A stretch of 9,010 nt of DNA from Clostridia bacterium. Lineage in GTDB: Bacteria > Bacillota > Clostridia > Christensenellales > Aristaeellaceae. The first letter of the stretch is position 1. Each line of letters opens with the position of its first letter. The stretch spans positions 1 through 9,010 of the forward strand of contig CAAEEC010000267.1 of the NCBI GenBank assembly GCA_900754755.1, read 5' to 3'. A program made the translations under genes and the position numbers. Shown here piece after piece: positions 5,786-9,010 of this stretch. The notes under the pieces are model-generated. The model worked only from the letters and a program-made list of their open reading frames with translations, was not told the origin of the DNA and ran no database searches.

Positions 5786-6390
5786 AAGGGCTTTTGCTGA
5801 AGGATTATTATCTGATCCGGTCTGTGCTGTGGATTGTGCTCGCGGTGTTTGTGGTCGTCGGCGCCGCCATGGCGTTCCTCACCACGCCCTGGGCGTTGAC
5901 CGTTGTGGCGACCGTGATCCTCGGCATGATCTCCGTGACCACCATCCAGATGGATAAAGCATCCGGCTGGCGCAAGGTGGCGGCCGTGCTCCCCCTGCCC
6001 AGGGCGGCAGTGGTGGACAGCAAGTACCTTCTGTATTTGCTGCTCAGCGGCGCGGGCTTTCTGCTGGGCATCCTGGTGGGGTGCGCGGCCGCCCTGGGGA
6101 AAAACGCCTTCGACGGCGAAACGATGGGCATCTTCTCCTGCATCAGCCTCGCCCTGGCGCTCCTTTCCGGCAGCGTGACCATTCCGCTGAACTTTTTGTG
6201 GACAGAGGAAAAGAGCATGCTATCCCTGATTTTGGCCTACCCGCTATCGGCGGCCCTTTTCGCGGGGAGCGCGCTCCTGTTGCCCGATAAGCGGGTGGCC
6301 TGCGCCGCGGTGGCCGCGCTTTCCCTTCTCCTGTTTGCGGCGTCCTGGCTGCTCGCGCGCAGGCGTATGGCGCATACTGGCATAGTATAA
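5782..6390 (+). CDS. ABC-2 family membrane permease
   Basis: A 202-aa integral membrane protein with about six hydrophobic helices, roughly residues 13-34, 37-53, 82-104, 115-137, 145-167 and 170-191. The opening MKGLLLKDYYLIR is characteristic of the small ABC2_membrane_5 (PF13346-like) permeases encoded beside YtrB-type ATPases. The start is ATG 5782, overlapping the ATPase stop (ATGA), with AAGGGGG at 5768-5774 as SD; the longer frame from 5599 is buried in the ATPase gene. The protein ends in a basic tail (LLARRRMAH), probably cytoplasmic. Presumably two copies join two ATPase subunits to form the transporter, because no second permease gene follows. Such modules are linked to export or to envelope-stress resistance, but the substrate is unknown. 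No clear intrinsic terminator follows within the next 170 nt. Confidence 0.87.
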   Translation: MKGLLLKDYYLIRSVLWIVLAVFVVVGAAMAFLTTPWALTVVATVILGMISVTTIQMDKASGWRKVAAVLPLPRAAVVDSKYLLYLLLSGAGFLLGILVGCAAALGKNAFDGETMGIFSCISLALALLSGSVTIPLNFLWTEEKSMLSLILAYPLSAALFAGSALLLPDKRVACAAVAALSLLLFAASWLLARRRMAHTGIV

Positions 6391-6471
6391 ATGGGTGGCA
6401 TGGCGTGCCGCGCGTCGCAATTTGCGGCGGCGATGGGGCGGAGTTTGCCAAGTCCAGCCGTGTGCGAAGGT

Positions 6472-6490
6472 TTAACACGCCTTAACACGC
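6472..6490 (+). repeat. Tandem 9-bp direct repeat TTAACACGC, 10-bp period
   Basis: TTAACACGC occurs at 6472-6480 and again at 6482-6490, one helical turn apart. The second copy ends 6 bp before the predicted -35 box at 6497. The spacing puts both copies on the same DNA face, where an activator could bind. With only two short copies, chance is also possible. Confidence 0.35.
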
Positions 6491-6496
6491 TTCCCG

Positions 6497-6525
6497 TTGC
6501 AGGGATGGAGGAGAATGCGTATACT
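6497..6525 (+). promoter_or_regulatory. Predicted promoter of the barrel/acyl-CoA synthetase gene
   Basis: TTGCAG (6497-6502), 17-bp spacer, TATACT (6520-6525). Transcription would start near 6532 and give a leader of about 29 nt that keeps the SD GGGAGG (6545-6550). A better-looking TATAAT at 6539-6544 is less likely, because transcripts from it would start after the SD. Confidence 0.45.
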
Positions 6526-6560
6526 TATTTCCATTCTGTATAATGGGAGGTTGGCATTTT

Positions 6561-9010
6561 ATGAGGATCAGCTTTTCGACCCTGGGCTGCCCGGATTTTA
6601 GCTGGGTGGATATTTATACGATGGCCAAGGACTTCAAGTTCGATGGCATCGAGATCCGCGGCCTGGGCGAAAACATTTATGCCGTTTCCGCGCCGCCATT
6701 CACGGCGGGCCAAATTGATAAGACCATTGCGAAGCTCGCCAGCCTTCATCTGAGCATTCCTTGCCTTTCTACGGGCAGGAGCCTGAAATTCCGGGACGAG
6801 CGTGAGCAGGTCGTGAAAGAAATTGGGGAATACCTTCGCCTGGCGGAAAAGCTGAGCGCGCCCTATATTCGACTGCTTGCGGACCTGGACGGTCCTGTGA
6901 CGGGGGAAGTGGACGACGATTACGTGGCGGAAGTGCTGCTGCAATTGGCGGATATGGCCAAGGGCACGGGCGTGACGCTGCTTTGCGAAACCAACGGTGT
7001 GTATGCCGATACCAAGCGCCTGCGCGCGCTGCTCGATAAAGTGAACCGGCCGGAAATCGCCGCCCTGTGGGATATGCACCATCCGTACCGCTATTTTGGC
7101 GAGGCTCCGCAGACCACGGTGGACAACCTGGGCGGCTACATTCGCCATGTGCATACCAAGGATTCCGTGATGGTGGATGGCAAAGTGCAGTATCGCATGA
7201 TGGGCGAGGGCGACCTGCCCATCACCGAAATGCTGGACGCGCTGGCCTCCATCGGCTACGAGGGCTATGTTTCCCTGGAGTGGGTCAAGCGCTGGGCGCC
7301 CGACCTCACCGATCCGGGCATTGTGTTCCCGCAGTTCGCGCACTACATGCACAGCTATTTTGAAACGCGCCTGCTGCAGGACAACATCGCCCACACGGGC
7401 AAATACATTTGGAAGAAGGAACACCTCATCGACCTCACCTTCCCCGAGGTGCTCGACCGCGTGGCCGACCAGTTCCCGGAGCAGAACGCTTTCGACTATT
7501 CCATGCTGGACTACACGCGCACCTATCCCCAGTTCCGCGACGATGTGGATACCTTCGCCCGCTCGCTGATCGCCATGGGCGTGGGCAAGGGCGATCACGT
7601 GGCCATCTGGGCCACGAACGTGCCGCAGTGGTACATCACTTTCTGGGCCACCACGCGCATTGGCGCCGTGCTGGTGACGGTGAACACCGCCTACAAGGTG
7701 CACGAGGCCGAATACCTGCTGCGCCAGTCCGATACGCACACGCTGGTGATGATCGACGGCTATAAGGATTCCAACTACGTCGAGATCATGAACACCATTT
7801 GCCCCGAACTGAAGGAGTGCGAACCCGGCCATCTCAATTCCAAGCGCCTGCCGCGCCTCAAGAACGTGATCAGCGTGGATAGCGCGCAGCCGGGCTGCTT
7901 CACCTGGGAAGAGGCCGTGGCGCTGGCCGAAACCGTGCCGCTGGGCGAGGTGTACCGCCGCATGCGCGCCATCGACAAAAACGACGTGTGCAACATCCAG
8001 TATACCTCCGGCACCACGGGCTTCCCCAAGGGCGTGATGCTCACGCACTACAACGTGGTGAACAACGGCAAGGCCATCGGCGATTGCATGGATCTCTCTA
8101 CCGCCGACCGGCTGATGATCCAGGTGCCCATGTTCCACTGCTTCGGCATGGTGCTCGCCATGACCGCCGCCATGACGCACGGCACCTCCATGTCGCCGAT
8201 TCCGTATTTTTCGCCGCGCGTGTCGCTGGATTGCATCAATAAGAAGAAGATCACCGCCTTCCACGGCGTGCCCACCATGTTCATCGCCATGCTGGGCCAC
8301 GCGGATTTTGCCAAGACGGATTTCTCCTATATGCGCACGGGCATTATGGCCGGCAGCCCCTGCCCCATCAAGGTGATGCAGGAAGTGGTCGAGAAGATGC
8401 ACATGAAGGACATTTGCATCACCTATGGGCAAACCGAGGCTTCCCCGGGTTGCACCATGAGCAAGACCACGGATTCGCTGGAAACCCGCGTGAACACCGT
8501 GGGCGGCGCCATGTTCGGCGTGGAATGCCGCATTGTGGATCCGGAAACCAACGAGGAATTGCCCGATAACGTGGATGGCGAATTCGTCGCCCGCGGTTAC
8601 AACATCATGAAGGGCTATTACAACATGGAAGAGGCCACCGCTGCCGTGATCGATTCCGAGGGCTGGCTGCATACGGGCGATTTGGCCCGCCGCCTGCCGG
8701 ATGGCAACTACAAGATCACCGGCCGCATCAAGGACATGATCATCCGCGGCGGCGAGAACATCTATCCCAAGGAGATCGAGGAATTCTATTATACGCACCC
8801 CGCCGTGAAGGACGTGCAGGTGATTGGCGTGCCGGATAAGCAGTATGGCGAAGAGATCATGGCCTGCATCATCCTAAAGGAAGGCGCGCAGGTCACCGGG
8901 GAAGAACTGCGCCAGTACGCGCTGGAGCGCATGGCCAAGCACAAGTGCCCGCGGTACATCGAGTTCGTTAGCGAATTCCCCATGAACGCCGCCGGCAAGA
9001 TCCTCAAATA
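6561..9010 (+). CDS. Fusion protein: sugar-isomerase-like TIM barrel + acyl-CoA synthetase (runs off the window)
   Basis: One open frame of at least 816 codons with no stop. Residues 1 to about 270 are an AP-endonuclease-2 / xylose-isomerase-like barrel of the sugar phosphate isomerase/epimerase type. The usual metal-ligand set is visible: Glu143 (LLCETNG), Asp171 (LWDMHHPY), His196/His198 (RHVHTKDS) and Glu240 (SLEWVKRW). From about residue 281 (YIWKKEHL) an AMP-forming acyl-CoA synthetase follows: P-loop YTSGTTGFPKG (481-491), YGQTEAS (622-628), GWLHTGDL (701-708), GRIKDMIIRGGENIYPKEIE (721-740) and A10 NAAGKILK with catalytic Lys813. The second half should activate a carboxylic acid, probably fatty or branched, to its CoA thioester via an acyl-adenylate. 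The barrel's substrate is unknown. The start is ATG 6561 with GGGAGG at 6545-6550, spacer 10. The frame was checked codon by codon through the junction. Only the last few residues are missing, since family members end soon after the A10 lysine. Confidence 0.88.
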   Translation, partial: MRISFSTLGCPDFSWVDIYTMAKDFKFDGIEIRGLGENIYAVSAPPFTAGQIDKTIAKLASLHLSIPCLSTGRSLKFRDEREQVVKEIGEYLRLAEKLSAPYIRLLADLDGPVTGEVDDDYVAEVLLQLADMAKGTGVTLLCETNGVYADTKRLRALLDKVNRPEIAALWDMHHPYRYFGEAPQTTVDNLGGYIRHVHTKDSVMVDGKVQYRMMGEGDLPITEMLDALASIGYEGYVSLEWVKRWAPDLTDPGIVFPQFAHYMHSYFETRLLQDNIAHTGKYIWKKEHLIDLTFPEVLDRVADQFPEQNAFDYSMLDYTRTYPQFRDDVDTFARSLIAMGVGKGDHVAIWATNVPQWYITFWATTRIGAVLVTVNTAYKVHEAEYLLRQSDTHTLVMIDGYKDSNYVEIMNTICPELKECEPGHLNSKRLPRLKNVISVDSAQPGCFTWEEAVALAETVPLGEVYRRMRAIDKNDVCNIQYTSGTTGFPKGVMLTHYNVVNNGKAIGDCMDLSTADRLMIQVPMFHCFGMVLAMTAAMTHGTSMSPIPYFSPRVSLDCINKKKITAFHGVPTMFIAMLGHADFAKTDFSYMRTGIMAGSPCPIKVMQEVVEKMHMKDICITYGQTEASPGCTMSKTTDSLETRVNTVGGAMFGVECRIVDPETNEELPDNVDGEFVARGYNIMKGYYNMEEATAAVIDSEGWLHTGDLARRLPDGNYKITGRIKDMIIRGGENIYPKEIEEFYYTHPAVKDVQVIGVPDKQYGEEIMACIILKEGAQVTGEELRQYALERMAKHKCPRYIEFVSEFPMNAAGKILK

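Larger units (their letters stand above)
6391..6560. other. 170-nt intergenic region between the permease and fusion genes
   Basis: It holds no convincing ORF. A weak hairpin (GCCGC 6407-6411 with GCGGC 6424-6428) has no T run and is not a credible intrinsic terminator. The right half carries a tandem TTAACACGC repeat, a predicted promoter, and the SD GGGAGG (6545-6550) for the next gene. Some read-through from the GntR/ABC operon cannot be excluded. Confidence 0.5.

Noticed and set aside
6407..6428. Possible terminator after the permease gene (GCCGC/GCGGC)
   Set aside because: Only five base pairs, a 12-nt loop and no T run.
6539..6544. Perfect TATAAT just ahead of the fusion gene
   Set aside because: A start of transcription about 7 nt later would leave out the SD at 6545-6550, and no -35 box sits 17 bp upstream (TGCGTA). 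It remains possible only if the mRNA is leaderless.
6525..8798. 757-codon minus-strand open frame opposite the fusion gene
   Set aside because: It has the same His/Ala/Gly-rich antisense composition, and the plus strand encodes unmistakable acyl-CoA synthetase motifs there.
1..9010. CRISPR arrays, tRNA/rRNA genes, insertion sequences, attachment sites, origins
   Set aside because: No regularly spaced repeats, cloverleaf genes, transposase-like frames or terminal repeats were seen on either strand.

Overview
The window looks like a piece of a GC-rich Clostridia-type Firmicute chromosome. The evidence is strong Gram-positive Shine-Dalgarno (SD) sequences (AGGAGG, GAGGTGAT), sigma-A style promoters (one an exact TTGACA-17-TATAAT), a short YtrA-type GntR regulator, and a heterodimeric ABC exporter pair of the BmrC/BmrD, YfiB/YfiC kind. 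The species cannot be named from the sequence alone. Coding density is high, and long antisense reading frames exist only because of the GC-rich codon bias.

Left part (1-4402, minus strand): one apparent operon reads leftward. A promoter at 4374-4402 drives a leader of about 270 nt. The leader holds a 38-codon ORF with a very strong SD and then an intrinsic terminator hairpin with six T. After it come two ABC exporter half-transporters (624 and 611 aa) with overlapping translation signals, and then a FAD-dependent oxidoreductase that leaves the window. The two half-transporters have complementary defects: one has Asp in place of the catalytic Glu, the other has LSTGQ in place of LSGGQ. This is the signature of an asymmetric heterodimeric exporter. 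The short ORF plus terminator ahead of the exporter resembles the ribosome-mediated attenuation of Bacillus subtilis bmrB-bmrCD, and a competing antiterminator pairing can be drawn.

Middle part (4407-6390, plus strand): a divergent three-gene operon encodes a YtrA-like GntR repressor, an ABC-2 type ATPase and a six-helix ABC-2 permease. The genes are joined by ATGA start/stop overlaps. Its promoter is an exact consensus, and a perfect 14-bp inverted repeat with an 11-nt gap overlaps the -10 box and the start of transcription. This is the expected layout for an autoregulated, ligand-inducible export or envelope-stress module.

Right part (6391-9010, plus strand): a 170-nt gap with a probable promoter precedes one continuous reading frame of at least 816 codons. 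Residues 1 to about 270 form a sugar-isomerase-like TIM barrel (AP endonuclease 2 / xylose isomerase-like) with its metal-ligand pattern intact. Residues from about 281 on are a nearly complete acyl-CoA synthetase of the AMP-forming family. The gene runs off the window just after the catalytic A10 lysine.

The most interesting items are the putative attenuation leader of the exporter operon, the barrel/acyl-CoA synthetase fusion, and the strong operator at the GntR promoter.
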